Source: Pseudoselenomonas ruminantium
GTDB lineage: Bacteria > Bacillota > Negativicutes > Selenomonadales > Selenomonadaceae
NCBI RefSeq assembly: GCF_900113715.1
Contig: NZ_FOQK01000001.1
Coordinates: 170,941 to 232,304, forward strand
DNA: 61,364 bases
Reading direction: 5' to 3'
Below the pieces are notes generated by a model that ran no database searches, was not told where the DNA came from, and saw only the letters and a program-made list of their open reading frames with translations. Positions 37,132 through 45,855 of this stretch are shown piece after piece. Numbering within the stretch: position 1 is the first letter of the stretch; each line of letters starts with the position of its first letter. A program made the translations under genes and the position numbers.

Positions 37132-37497
37132 ATGAACAAAGTATATTGTTATAGCAGATGCTCGACCTGTCAGAAGGCATTGAAGTGGCTGGATGCGCAT
37201 AGAGTGGCGTATGAGCTGGTGGATATCAAGGCGGATCATCCCTCGGAAGAAGACCTGCGCAGGTATCATGAGCAGAGCGGGCTGCCGCTGAAACGGTTCT
37301 TCAATACCAGCGGGCAGTTGTACCGCCAGCTGGAGTTGGCCAAGAAGCTGCCGGCGATGCCGGAGGCAGAGCAGTTCAAGCTGTTGGCCTCTGATGGCAT
37401 GCTGGTAAAACGGCCGCTGGTCATAGCAGGGGCGAAGGTCCTCACGGGATTCAAGGAACCGGAGTGGGAAAGGGTATTCTTGAACGGCAGCCGATAA
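37132..37497 (+). CDS. ArsC/Spx-family thioredoxin-fold protein
   Basis: 121 residues with the family pattern VYCYSRCSTCQKALKWL (redox CxxC), then DIKADHPSEEDL, GLPLKRFFNTSG and KRPLVI. Most like the YffB/ArsC-related reductases, with Spx as the alternative. An in-frame ATG at 37123 would add three residues. Confidence 0.82.
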   Translation: MNKVYCYSRCSTCQKALKWLDAHRVAYELVDIKADHPSEEDLRRYHEQSGLPLKRFFNTSGQLYRQLELAKKLPAMPEAEQFKLLASDGMLVKRPLVIAGAKVLTGFKEPEWERVFLNGSR

Positions 37498-37556
37498 CTG
37501 CTATAATGAAAGTAGTCAAAATTAGTCATCCGGTTAGCAGGAATTGAGGGTTGAAG

Positions 37557-37958
37557 ATGAAGATATATTTTGCTGGTTCCATCCGCGGCGGCCGACAGGA
37601 TGCGGAGCTTTACCGCAAGGTCATAGCCGTCCTGAAGGAAAACCATCAGGTGCTCACGGAGCATGTGGGGGACTTGAGCCTGTCCACGGTGGAAGATAAA
37701 GGCGATAAGGCCATCTATGAGCAGGATACGGCCTGGCTCAGGGAATGTGATGTGGTAGTGGCTGAATGCACGCAGGTATCGCTGGGGGTGGGCTATGAGC
37801 TGGCCTATGCGGAGGCTCATGACAAGGAGGTCCATATCTTCTATCGCCCGCAGGCGGCGCAGCTGTCGGCGATGTTGGCGGGAAATGAAAGGTTCCATAT
37901 TCATCGTTATGCCGAGGAAGAAGAGCTGCTGGCGCAGATAAGAACCTTGTGGGGTTGA
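37557..37958 (+). CDS. Nucleoside 2-deoxyribosyltransferase / deoxynucleotide N-hydrolase family protein
   Basis: 133 residues: [14 protein letters not shown] at the N-terminus, Glu-containing [18 protein letters not shown] (catalytic-type Glu) and the C-terminal FHIHRYA. Closest in layout to DNPH1/RCL-like 2'-deoxynucleoside 5'-phosphate N-hydrolases, which clean modified nucleotides from the pool. It is next to a macro-domain gene, another nucleotide-metabolism family. Confidence 0.78.
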   Translation: MKIYFAGSIRGGRQDAELYRKVIAVLKENHQVLTEHVGDLSLSTVEDKGDKAIYEQDTAWLRECDVVVAECTQVSLGVGYELAYAEAHDKEVHIFYRPQAAQLSAMLAGNERFHIHRYAEEEELLAQIRTLWG

Positions 37959-37993
37959 GAAAGCCGGAAGGGAAATGTGAGGAGGTAGGCGTT

Positions 37994-38504
37994 ATGACAA
38001 GGATAAGGACAGAGCTGGGCGATATTACTGCCAAGCATTATGCCGAGGCGATCGTCAATGCTGCCAATGAAAGTCTGCTGGGCGGTGGTGGCGTCGATGG
38101 TGCGATACATAGGGCTGCAGGGCCGGAGCTCCTGGCTGAGTGCCGGACACTTCATGGCTGCAAGACCGGGCAGGCAAAAATCACGAAGGCCTACCAGCTC
38201 CCTTGCGATTATGTCATCCATACGGTCGGTCCCGTCTGGCATGGCGGCAGCCAAGGCGAGGAAAAGCTATTGGCGGATTGTTATCGCCACTCGTTGGCAC
38301 TGGCCATGGAGCATGGTATCCATAGTGTGGCGTTTCCTTCGATATCCACGGGGGGGCTATTCGTATCCGGTCCAGCAGGCGGCCGCGATTGCCGTGCGGA
38401 CCGTCCGGGAATTCGTGGCCGGACACCCGCAGGCCTTTGCGGAAATCCTCTGGGTACTGTTCGATGCGCGGACTAAATTGGTCTACGATGGGGAGATTTA
38501 CTGA
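37994..38504 (+). pseudogene. Macro-domain protein with frameshift at a G7 run
   Basis: The first 120 codons encode a clear macro domain ([50 protein letters not shown]). At 38350-38356 seven G residues shift the frame. The original frame runs on to a stop at 38476 without family likeness, whereas dropping one G restores [17 protein letters not shown] and an end at 38504. Macro domains bind or hydrolyse ADP-ribose derivatives. The lesion could be a real mutation, a slippage switch or a sequencing error. Confidence 0.85.
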
Positions 38505-38535
38505 TGGGCGGGCGAAGGATGATTGAGGGTGTGCG

Positions 38536-38610
38536 ATGATTATAAGTGCCAGCCGCCGGACGGATATCCCCGCTTTTTATGGGGATTGGTTTTGCGGCCC
38601 ATGCGGATAG
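38536..38610 (+). pseudogene. DUF1848 gene remnant (N-terminus only)
   Basis: Twenty-four codons beginning IISASRRTDIPAFYGDWF, the conserved start of DUF1848 radical-SAM-like proteins, end at a TAG. Nothing similar follows before the terminator at 38695. With the macro-domain lesion just upstream, this marks a decaying patch. Confidence 0.7.
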
Positions 38611-38694
38611 TTCTTCTCTTTTTACCGGGAAGCTGCTGGGGGACGAGCGTATTACCGAGCATGGAAAGCAGACAGGGAATCTGCTGCAGGAATA

Positions 38695-38761
38695 GAAAAC
38701 CTCCCAGGAAGATGATGCATGCAGCTTGTTGCTGGCATGATTGCTTCCTTGGGAGGTTTTC
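38695..38761. terminator. Bidirectional terminator
   Basis: GAAAACCTCCCAGGAAG pairs with CTTCCTTGGGAGGTTTTC across a long loop, with A and T runs on the two sides. It serves the + strand remnant and the minus-strand gene that ends at 38768. Confidence 0.85.
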
Positions 38762-38767
38762 TATCTG

Positions 38768-39010
38768 TCAGAGATAGGCGTCGTATTTTCCTGCATTGAA
38801 GTCGCAGGCTTCGGTGATGAAGTTGCAGTCGACCAGCAGGCTTTCGATTTTTTCTCGATGCTGATTGGCCTTATGCAGTCTGGCCAGCTCCTTGATATCG
38901 TCGTCGGTGAAGCACCAGCCGATGTCCATGGAGAGGTCTTCCCCCTCTTCGACGGAGGCCAGGGCGGCTGACCAATCCTGGCGGATCTCTTCGTCACGTT
39001 CTTTTGTCAT
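38768..39010 (-). CDS. Hypothetical small acidic protein
   Basis: 80 residues starting MTKERDEEIRQDWSAAL, with an ideal AGGAGGACA ribosome site before the ATG (complement of 39008-39010). Contains MDIGWCFTDDDIKELARLHK. Soluble, helical, no recognised family. One of only three minus-strand genes in the window. Confidence 0.7.
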   Translation of the reverse strand: MTKERDEEIRQDWSAALASVEEGEDLSMDIGWCFTDDDIKELARLHKANQHREKIESLLVDCNFITEACDFNAGKYDAYL

Positions 39011-39130
39011 AAAATGTCCTCCTGTTCGCAATAGAAATGTATTTGGTTCTAGGATAGCAGGCAATTTTTAAAGACAGCTTATCAATATTTCAGAGAATCA
39101 TTAGGGTTATATTTTTTGTCAGAGGCCAGT

Positions 39131-39169
39131 AAGGCCAGATTTCCAGTTGCTATGGGAATCTGGCCTTTT
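39131..39169 (+). terminator. Stem-loop with T run upstream of pdxS
   Basis: AAGGCCAGATTTCC pairs with GGGAATCTGGCCTT, followed by TTTT. It may end an upstream transcript or act as a leader attenuator, being about 95 bases before pdxS. Confidence 0.65.
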
Positions 39170-39264
39170 GTTATATTTTCATTCTGGTTATTTTTATATA
39201 GTCAGTTTAGCGCTATCCTAAGGGTGTTCCGTTCATTTCTGGATAATGCAAAGGAGACTTGGCT

Positions 39265-40158
39265 ATGGCAGAGAAAACAGAAAGTATTGGCAATCGTTAT
39301 GAACTCAATAAGAATTTGGCGCAGATGCTCAAGGGTGGCGTGATCATGGATGTGACGACGCCAGAGCAGGCAAAGATTGCGGAGGAGGCAGGTGCCTGCG
39401 CCGTTATGGCGCTGGAGCGTATTCCCGCCGATATCCGCGCGGCAGGCGGTGTGGCCCGCATGAGCGATCCGGCGATGATCCGTGGCATCCAGGAGGCCGT
39501 GAGTATCCCCGTCATGGCCAAGTGCCGCATTGGTCATATCGTCGAGGCGCAGCTGCTGCAGGCCATCGAAATCGACTATATCGATGAGAGTGAGGTCTTG
39601 TCCCCGGCAGACGATGTCTATCATATCGACAAGCGGAAGTTTGCCGTGCCCTTTGTCTGCGGTGCCCGTGACCTTGGCGAGGCCCTGCGCCGCATCAGCG
39701 AGGGCGCGGCAATGATCCGCACGAAGGGGGAGCCGGGGACCGGCGATGTGGTGCAGGCCGTGCACCACATGCGGAAAATCAATCAGCAAATGGCGGCCAT
39801 CGCTTCCCTGCGGGAGGATGAACTTTTCGAGGCGGCTAAAAAGTATCAGGTTCCCTATGATCTGGTGGCTTACGTGCATGAACATAAAAAACTGCCGGTG
39901 GTCAATTTCGCTGCTGGCGGCGTGGCGACCCCAGCCGATGCAGCTTTGATGATGCAGCTGGGAGCCGAGGGCGTGTTTGTCGGCTCGGGCATCTTCAAGT
40001 CGGGGAATCCGGCCAAGCGGGCGGCAGCTATCGTGCAGGCAGTCACCAATTACGAGGATGCAGGGCTCATCGCAAGGCTTTCGGAAAATCTCGGCGAGGC
40101 TATGGTGGGCATCAATGCCGATGAGATTGAGCTGCTCATGGCAGAGCGTGGCAGATAA
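39265..40158 (+). CDS. pdxS: Pyridoxal 5'-phosphate synthase subunit PdxS
   Basis: 297 residues, full length. [40 protein letters not shown], the active-site lysine region VMAKCRIGH, and [16 protein letters not shown]. It builds PLP from ribose 5-phosphate, glyceraldehyde 3-phosphate and ammonia supplied by PdxT. AAAGGAGA precedes the ATG. pdxT follows 24 bases later. Confidence 0.97.
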   Translation: MAEKTESIGNRYELNKNLAQMLKGGVIMDVTTPEQAKIAEEAGACAVMALERIPADIRAAGGVARMSDPAMIRGIQEAVSIPVMAKCRIGHIVEAQLLQAIEIDYIDESEVLSPADDVYHIDKRKFAVPFVCGARDLGEALRRISEGAAMIRTKGEPGTGDVVQAVHHMRKINQQMAAIASLREDELFEAAKKYQVPYDLVAYVHEHKKLPVVNFAAGGVATPADAALMMQLGAEGVFVGSGIFKSGNPAKRAAAIVQAVTNYEDAGLIARLSENLGEAMVGINADEIELLMAERGR

Positions 40159-40182
40159 AGAGGTGAGAGGAGGTTGGACAAA

Positions 40183-40773
40183 ATGACGATTGGCATTCTA
40201 GCCTTGCAGGGGGCCTTTGCTGAGCACGAGGCAATGCTGGAAGCACTGGCGGCAGATTACCGGGAAATCCGTCAGCGCAAGGATTTGACCGATGATCTCG
40301 CTGGCATAATCCTTCCAGGTGGCGAAAGTACCGTACAGAGCAAGCTCCTGCATGAATTGGGACTGTTTGAACCGTTGCGGCGGAAAATCCTCCAAGGGCT
40401 GCCCGTGCTGGCGACTTGTGCAGGACTTATCCTGCTGGCCCAGGAGGTCAGCAATGATGAGCCTTCGATGGCAACCCTTCCCGTACGGGTACGGCGCAAT
40501 GCCTATGGCAGGCAGTTGGGCAGTTTTGCGAGGGCTGGTGATGTGGCCGATTTGCGGGGATTTCCGCTGCGGTTCATTCGCGCTCCCTATATCGAAGCAT
40601 GTCTTGACAAGAAGGTGCAGGTGTTGAACGAGACGGAAGGACATATCACAGCGGTGCGGTATCACAATCAGCTGGCCATGGCTTTCCATCCGGAGCTGAC
40701 CCGTGACCTGCGGATCCATTCCTTTTTCCTGGATATGGTGGCGAAACGCAAAGAGCTTGCGCTGGGCGCATAA
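40183..40773 (+). CDS. pdxT: Pyridoxal 5'-phosphate synthase glutaminase subunit PdxT
   Basis: 196 residues. IGILALQGAFAEHEAML, LPGGESTVQSKLL, nucleophile Cys in VLATCAGLILLA, and the His-Glu pair in AMAFHPELT. It supplies ammonia to PdxS. GAGGAGG lies nine bases before ATG 40183. Confidence 0.96.
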   Translation: MTIGILALQGAFAEHEAMLEALAADYREIRQRKDLTDDLAGIILPGGESTVQSKLLHELGLFEPLRRKILQGLPVLATCAGLILLAQEVSNDEPSMATLPVRVRRNAYGRQLGSFARAGDVADLRGFPLRFIRAPYIEACLDKKVQVLNETEGHITAVRYHNQLAMAFHPELTRDLRIHSFFLDMVAKRKELALGA

Positions 40774-40776
40774 AAG

Positions 40777-40802
40777 AAGCTGGCTGTTGGCCAGCTTTTT
40801 TT
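40777..40802 (+). terminator. Intrinsic terminator after pdxT
   Basis: GCTGGC / GCCAGC stem followed by a run of seven T. Confidence 0.88.
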
Positions 40803-40882
40803 CGTGGAAACAGGCAAGAGATGATATAATTAGGGAAAGACGAAGTATCAGCGTATGAATAGAAAGCAGGATAGGAAAGACA

Positions 40883-41272
40883 ATGGCGTATTTCTATGTG
40901 TTTATTGGCGGCGGACTGGGGGCCGTGTGCCGTTATGGCGTGACGACGACGGTGGGTATGCTGCTCGGGGGGATGTTTCCCTGGGGAACGCTTGTCGTCA
41001 ATCTGGTGGGAAGTCTGCTGATGGGGTTGGTGATTGGGGCATTATTGCCACTGGCCAAGTCCTTGCAGCTGCTGCCCGAATCGCTGCGGTTGCTCTTGAC
41101 CGTAGGGTTCCTGGGGGGCTTTACGACGTTTTCGTCCTTCAGCATGGAGACGCTGACGCTGCTGCGGGGTGATAGTTTTTTCCTGGCGGCGGTCAATGTG
41201 GTGGGCAGTATTGTGCTGGGATTGGCGGCAGCTTATATCGGCTATCAGCTGGCGATGGTATTTCAGCGCTGA
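40883..41272 (+). CDS. crcB: Fluoride exporter CrcB/FluC
   Basis: 129 residues with four membrane helices. Markers: GGGLGAVCRYGV, PWGTLVVNLVGSLLMG, VGFLGGFTTFSSFSMET and a C-terminal helix. These are dual-topology dimeric fluoride channels. I looked for a fluoride riboswitch upstream and did not see one. Confidence 0.92.
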   Translation: MAYFYVFIGGGLGAVCRYGVTTTVGMLLGGMFPWGTLVVNLVGSLLMGLVIGALLPLAKSLQLLPESLRLLLTVGFLGGFTTFSSFSMETLTLLRGDSFFLAAVNVVGSIVLGLAAAYIGYQLAMVFQR

Positions 41273-41284
41273 GGGAGAATTTCT

Positions 41285-41768
41285 ATGGATGTAATAGATT
41301 TTTCGGCGGCCCGCCAGCGGCGGCTGGCGGCGATGGCGCGGACCAAGGCCGGGCCTCAGGCGCGGTTTGCTGCCATGCAGGGAGGCGCTCAGTCAGGATG
41401 AGCTGACGGCTATGGGGCGAATTGTCCAGCAGCATGCCCTGCGGCTGGCCTATCGCATCGTGGCCGCAAGCCCTGTATGGGGGAAGCCCGAAGAAGCGGA
41501 GCCGTTGCGGGTTTGGACAGAGCTGGAGGCAGTGGTGCCGGTGCTAGCGGATCTGATCATGGCGGAAAGCTATATGCCAGCGACGGTACGCATGGCAGGC
41601 ACGCGTCTGACCGCCAATGAGGTCGGCCTATGGGCTGCGCGCCGTATGGTGCTCGACTATCTGCTGATATTGACTGACGACAACAGCCGCCCTGACGATT
41701 GGCTCGATATCCGCGACAGGGAACCACTGCGCAATGTATTTGCGTATTTAGGCTATGCGATGGATTGA
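41285..41768 (+). pseudogene. Hypothetical gene, probably frameshifted
   Basis: A natural-looking N-terminus (MDVIDFSAARQRRLAAMA) begins at ATG 41285 with GAGGGAG upstream and ends in a stop at 41401. The body of the protein (LSQDELTAMGRIVQQHALRL to the end at 41768) lies in another frame that has no ATG or ribosome site near its start. One base too many near 41380 would explain both. The body is helical, about 130 residues, family unknown. It precedes jetD by 23 bases. Confidence 0.5.
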
Positions 41769-41791
41769 CTTACAGGAGAGACGGTGAGGAA

Positions 41792-42985
41792 ATGACGAAG
41801 GCATATGACGAGGAACTGCGCGCGAAACTATTGGGCAAGAACGGCCGGAAATTACCAGCCCTTTGGCTGACAGCGTTACGGGAGGAGCCATTTTCCTATT
41901 CCTACAAATTGACAGAGCCAGACGAGCTCGCAAGTAGTGTGGGGCAGCTCCACAAACGGGCGGAATGGGCAGCCTTTTGGAAGCAGTCAAAGGAGCCTTG
42001 GCGAGTCGAAACCGCCAATCGCAAGCCCAAAGGCTTGGGGATTCAGCATGATTATCCCGTACGGATTCATTTCGATTCGGCGGTGGATGTTCTTTGTTAT
42101 TTAGGTGAGGCTAAGGATTTCAGGGTGTTTTGCCAGTGCGTGGAGAAAATCAAGGCCGATTATCCGGCGGTGTTGCCGGCCTGTGTCATGGTACGCGAGA
42201 AAATCTTGGCGGATGAGCATATGGCGGAAATGATTTACCGGATTGCCCAGTATTTTTCGGGCACGCCCAAGACAAATTGTTATTTGCGGGAACTGGATAT
42301 CCCGTATGTCGATACGAAATTCATCGAGGATAATCAGAAACTTACGGCCGCTGTGTTTTTTGCGGTACGTCCGAATCTCACTGGCAAGACCTTCGACGAT
42401 TTTTGCCAGGCGCTTTCCCTTACGAAATCTGCTCCCTCGCCAAATATCTATGTGCGGTCGTTAGATGCCCGCAAGACCTTTGCGGGGCTGCGGGAAATCG
42501 TGGTTACGGCACAGCAGCTGGCAAAGCTGGATTTGACTTTTGGCCGCGTGTTCATAACCGAAAACAAAATCAATGGCTATGTGTTTCCCGAGGTGGAGGA
42601 TGGTTTGATTTTGTTTGGGGCAGGCAATGGCATTCTGAGCGATTTGCAGGAAATCTCTTGGCTGAAAAAGCAGTCCGCCTTATGGTATTGGGGTGATATG
42701 GACCGCAATGGTTTTGCGATCTTAGCGCGGGTGCGGCAGAAATATCCCCAGGTAAAATCTTTTTTGATGGCGAAGGATATCGCGGCAAGATATCGTCATT
42801 TTATGGTGGCAGATACGGGAAATGAATGGGCAATGCCGGATGCGTTGACCGGGGAGGAGCAGGCTTGCTGGCAGTATTTGACTTGTCAGCCAGCGGCAGC
42901 CAAGCGTTTAGAGCAGGAGAAGATTCCAGCGTTTGAAGTAAGGGCGGCCTTGGATCGTCTGTTGGGACAGAAAGGCGGCAAATAA
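41792..42985 (+). CDS. jetD: JetD-like protein (DUF3322-DUF2220), orphan Wadjet nuclease subunit
   Basis: 397 residues from ATG 41792 with GGTGAGG upstream. The N-terminal half resembles DUF3322 (NRKPKGLGIQHDYPVRIHF, DIPYVDTKFIEDN). The C-terminal half is the DUF2220 toprim-like domain with FITENKINGYVFP (conserved Glu) and LWYWGDMDRNGFAIL (Asp-x-Asp). In Wadjet, JetD cleaves plasmid DNA caught by the JetABC SMC complex. No jetA, jetB or jetC is visible nearby, so this is an orphan. Family assignment is confident; present function unknown. Confidence 0.8.
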   Translation: MTKAYDEELRAKLLGKNGRKLPALWLTALREEPFSYSYKLTEPDELASSVGQLHKRAEWAAFWKQSKEPWRVETANRKPKGLGIQHDYPVRIHFDSAVDVLCYLGEAKDFRVFCQCVEKIKADYPAVLPACVMVREKILADEHMAEMIYRIAQYFSGTPKTNCYLRELDIPYVDTKFIEDNQKLTAAVFFAVRPNLTGKTFDDFCQALSLTKSAPSPNIYVRSLDARKTFAGLREIVVTAQQLAKLDLTFGRVFITENKINGYVFPEVEDGLILFGAGNGILSDLQEISWLKKQSALWYWGDMDRNGFAILARVRQKYPQVKSFLMAKDIAARYRHFMVADTGNEWAMPDALTGEEQACWQYLTCQPAAAKRLEQEKIPAFEVRAALDRLLGQKGGK

Positions 42986-43015
42986 GCGGAAGCGGTTAGA
43001 CACGCAGCAGGGGGG

Positions 43016-43852
43016 ATGGCGATGGTTCGGGTAGTATGCGATTTATGCCCGCGAGGCTGCCAGCTGGCCGAGGGACAGGTGGGCTGGTGCCGGGGGCGGA
43101 TTTGCCGTGAGGGGAAAGTGGTAGCACAGAATTATGGCCGGCTGACCTCGGTGGCCTTAGACCCCATTGAGAAAAAGCCCTTGGCTCGTTTCCATCCCGG
43201 GAGCTATATCTTATCTGTCGGCAGCTTTGGCTGCAATCTGCGCTGTCCGTTCTGCCAGAATCACGGGATATCACAGGCGGGAGCAGAGTTTGCCACGCAG
43301 GATGTGATGCCAGCAGATCTCGTGGACTTGGCCAAGGAGCTGGCGGCCAGGCCCGCAGGCAATCTCGGCGTGGCGTTCACCTACAATGAGCCGCTTATAG
43401 GCTATGAATTCGTGCGTGATACGGCAAAGCTGCTGCATGAGGCGGGGCTCAAGGTGGTACTGGTGACCAACGGTATGATAAATGCAGGGCCCTTCCAGGC
43501 ACTGCTGCCACTGGTGGATGCCTTCAATATCGACTTGAAGGGCTGGCGGCAGCAAGTCTATGATGTCTGCGGCGGCAGTCTGGCGGCGGTGAAGCAGAAT
43601 ATCGCGGCGGCAGCAGCCGTGACGCATGTGGAGGTGACGACATTGGTGGTGCCGGGGCTCAATGACAGTGCCACGGAAATGGCTGCGGAAGCAGAATGGC
43701 TGGCGTCGTTATCGGTGGACTTGCCGCTGCATGTGAGCCGGTATTTTCCGCGCTGGCAGTCGGAGGTGCCAGCGACACCAGTGGCTGTCGTCTACAAGCT
43801 GGCGGAGGTGGCGCGCAGCTCACTGCGCTATGTGTATACGGGGAATTGCTGA
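43016..43852 (+). CDS. AmmeMemoRadiSam system radical SAM enzyme
   Basis: 278 residues. An N-terminal Cys-rich segment (CDLCPRGCQLAEGQVGWC) precedes the radical SAM motif CNLRCPFCQN, then FTYNEPLIGYEF and VVLVTNGMINAGP. Related to pyruvate-formate-lyase activases but belonging to the group fixed next to Memo/AMMECR1 genes. Start chosen at 43016 (ATG 43022 is also possible) with GGGGGG upstream. The reaction is unknown. Confidence 0.85.
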   Translation: MAMVRVVCDLCPRGCQLAEGQVGWCRGRICREGKVVAQNYGRLTSVALDPIEKKPLARFHPGSYILSVGSFGCNLRCPFCQNHGISQAGAEFATQDVMPADLVDLAKELAARPAGNLGVAFTYNEPLIGYEFVRDTAKLLHEAGLKVVLVTNGMINAGPFQALLPLVDAFNIDLKGWRQQVYDVCGGSLAAVKQNIAAAAAVTHVEVTTLVVPGLNDSATEMAAEAEWLASLSVDLPLHVSRYFPRWQSEVPATPVAVVYKLAEVARSSLRYVYTGNC

Positions 43853-43870
43853 TTGTGAGGGGGGATCACT

Positions 43871-45256
43871 ATGGGGATAATGGCAGCGATGGCGGTGCCG
43901 CATCCGCCGCTTATCATTCCAGAGGTCGGACGCGGACAGGAACGGGGAATCGCCAAGACCGTGGAGGCATATGAAAAGGTGATGGCGCGGGCGGCTGCCC
44001 TGCAGCCTGATCTGGTGATTGTCGTAAGTCCGCATTCGGTCATGTATGCGGATTACTGCCATATATCGCCGGGCACTGGTGCGGCTGGCGATTTCGGCCG
44101 ATTCGGAGCACCGGCGGTGAAGGTTTCGGCTGCCTACGATGCGGAGTTCGTTGCAGCGCTGAGCGAGGCGTGTGCGGCAGCGGATATTCCCGCCGGGACC
44201 TTGGGGGAGAAGAATCCGGCCCTTGACCATGGCACAATGATTCCGCTGTATTTCCTGCAGAAGCATTGGCAGCGATTCCAGGCAGTGCGCATTGGCATCG
44301 GCGGGGTGCCGGCGCGCGAGCACTATCGGCTCGGGCAACAGCTGGCGGCTGTGGCTGAGCGCTTGGGACGGCGGGCGGTCCTGGTGGCCAGCGGCGATTG
44401 GTCGCACAAGCTCAAGGCCGACGGTCCTTACGGTTTTGCTGCGGAGGGGCCGGTGCTGGATGAGAAGCTGGCCAAGGATCTCGGGGCGGCTGATTTCCTG
44501 TCGCTGCTGACGACGCCGGCCGAACTGGCGGAAAAGGCAGCCGAGTGTGGCCTGCGGGCGTTCTGGATCCTGGCTGGTGCTATGGACCGCCGCCAGGTGA
44601 AGGCGGAGCTGCTGTCCTATGAGGGACCGTTTGGCGTTGGTTATGGCGTGGCGTTCTTCTGGCCTGGCGGGGCAGATGCATCGCGTGCCATCGGCGAGCA
44701 ATTGGTACGGCAGGAGCAGGCGGAGCTCGCACGCTGCCGTGCTCAGGAAGATGCCTGGGTGCGGCTGGCGCGGCACAGTCTGGAGACGTATGTGAAGACG
44801 AAGTCATATGCTTCGCTGCCAGAGGACTTGCCAGCAGAAATCCTGTCGGGGCATGCGGGAGCCTTCGTCTCTATCCATAAGGATGGAGCCTTGCGTGGGT
44901 GCATTGGCACCATCCTGCCGGTGCGGGCGAATCTGGCAGAGGAAATCCTCTATAATGCCGTTTCGGCTGGCACGCGCGATCCGCGTTTTGCGGCTGTCCA
45001 GCCAGCAGAACTTGATCAGCTTGTCTACAAGGTCGATGTCCTGACTGAGCCCGAGCCGATTGCATCAAGTGCAGAGCTCGATGTCAAACGGTATGGTGTC
45101 ATCGTGCAGTGCGGCGAACGCCGTGGGTTGCTCTTGCCAGATCTGGATGGTGTTGACACGGTGGAGCAGCAGCTTGCTATTGCGCGCCGCAAGGGGAACA
45201 TCGGTGAGGAGGAAGCGTGCCAGCTTTGGCGGTTTGAGGTCGTGCGCCATCATTGA
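43871..45256 (+). CDS. AmmeMemoRadiSam protein: Memo-like dioxygenase domain fused to AMMECR1
   Basis: 461 residues. Residues 1 to about 265 form a class III extradiol-dioxygenase/Memo-like domain (AVPHPPLIIPEVGRG, VVSPHSVMYADYCH, NPALDHGTMIPLYF, LVASGDWSHKL, with several putative metal His). Residues about 290-461 form an AMMECR1 domain (GAFVSIHKDGALRGCIGTI, AVSAGTRDPRF). Here both are one polypeptide behind the radical SAM gene (18 bases). The three-part set is conserved widely but its product is not established. Confidence 0.87.
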   Translation: MGIMAAMAVPHPPLIIPEVGRGQERGIAKTVEAYEKVMARAAALQPDLVIVVSPHSVMYADYCHISPGTGAAGDFGRFGAPAVKVSAAYDAEFVAALSEACAAADIPAGTLGEKNPALDHGTMIPLYFLQKHWQRFQAVRIGIGGVPAREHYRLGQQLAAVAERLGRRAVLVASGDWSHKLKADGPYGFAAEGPVLDEKLAKDLGAADFLSLLTTPAELAEKAAECGLRAFWILAGAMDRRQVKAELLSYEGPFGVGYGVAFFWPGGADASRAIGEQLVRQEQAELARCRAQEDAWVRLARHSLETYVKTKSYASLPEDLPAEILSGHAGAFVSIHKDGALRGCIGTILPVRANLAEEILYNAVSAGTRDPRFAAVQPAELDQLVYKVDVLTEPEPIASSAELDVKRYGVIVQCGERRGLLLPDLDGVDTVEQQLAIARRKGNIGEEEACQLWRFEVVRHH

Positions 45257-45264
45257 CATGTCAA

Positions 45265-45302
45265 AAGGGGCGCCAGATAGGAGAATCTATCTGGCGCCCC
45301 TT
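45265..45302. terminator. Bidirectional terminator between AMMECR1 and hsp20
   Basis: A 16-bp perfect stem (AAGGGGCGCCAGATAG / CTATCTGGCGCCCCTT) with loop GAGAAT. Confidence 0.85.
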
Positions 45303-45340
45303 CGTTTGGGGAGCAGTTGACCGGTCAGATCGTGTCAACA

Positions 45341-45805
45341 TTACTCAATGGTGCGGATGGGAATCTGTTTCGGCGTATCGATTGTCGCAGCTGACTTGGG
45401 CAGCGTGACGGTCAGGATGCCGTTCTGGAATTCAGCCGTGCACCGGCTCTCTTCGATGTTGTCGATGTAGAACGAGCGGCTCATGCTGCCACTGTACCGT
45501 TCCCGGCGAATGTAGTTGCCATGTTCGTCCTTTTCGTCGTGCGACTCCTCTTTCTTGGTAGAAATCGTGAGGTAGTTGTTCTGGTAGGTGAGATTTATAT
45601 CATCTTTCGTCAGACCGGGGAGTTCAGCTTTGAGCTCATAACTCGTGCCATTGTCCTTCACATCGACTTTGAAGGAGCTGCCAGTGAAGCCTGCATCCTT
45701 GAACAAGGTGGAAAGCGGCTGGTTCATGAAGTCGAAGAGGCGATCGAAATCGTCATCTACCGTTGCCATCGTGTTTCTTCTGCCAAATGGAATTAACCCA
45801 AACAT
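45341..45805 (-). CDS. Hsp20 family small heat-shock protein
   Basis: 154 residues: alpha-crystallin domain with FKVDVKDNGTSYELKAELPG, DDINLTYQNNYLTIS, SMSRSFYIDNI and FQNGILTVTLPK, and the C-terminal I-x-I motif IPI. It is an ATP-independent holdase. A good promoter with three GTCAA-type heptads lies upstream on the minus strand, which suggests stress control. Confidence 0.93.
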   Translation of the reverse strand: MFGLIPFGRRNTMATVDDDFDRLFDFMNQPLSTLFKDAGFTGSSFKVDVKDNGTSYELKAELPGLTKDDINLTYQNNYLTISTKKEESHDEKDEHGNYIRRERYSGSMSRSFYIDNIEESRCTAEFQNGILTVTLPKSAATIDTPKQIPIRTIE

Positions 45806-45855
45806 AAAATCGATCCCCTTTCATAAAGAAGTGTGAAATATCTTTTTCAATTCTT

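Noticed and set aside
40803-40882. Fluoride riboswitch upstream of crcB
   Set aside because: The conserved fluoride-aptamer blocks are not present in the short leader.
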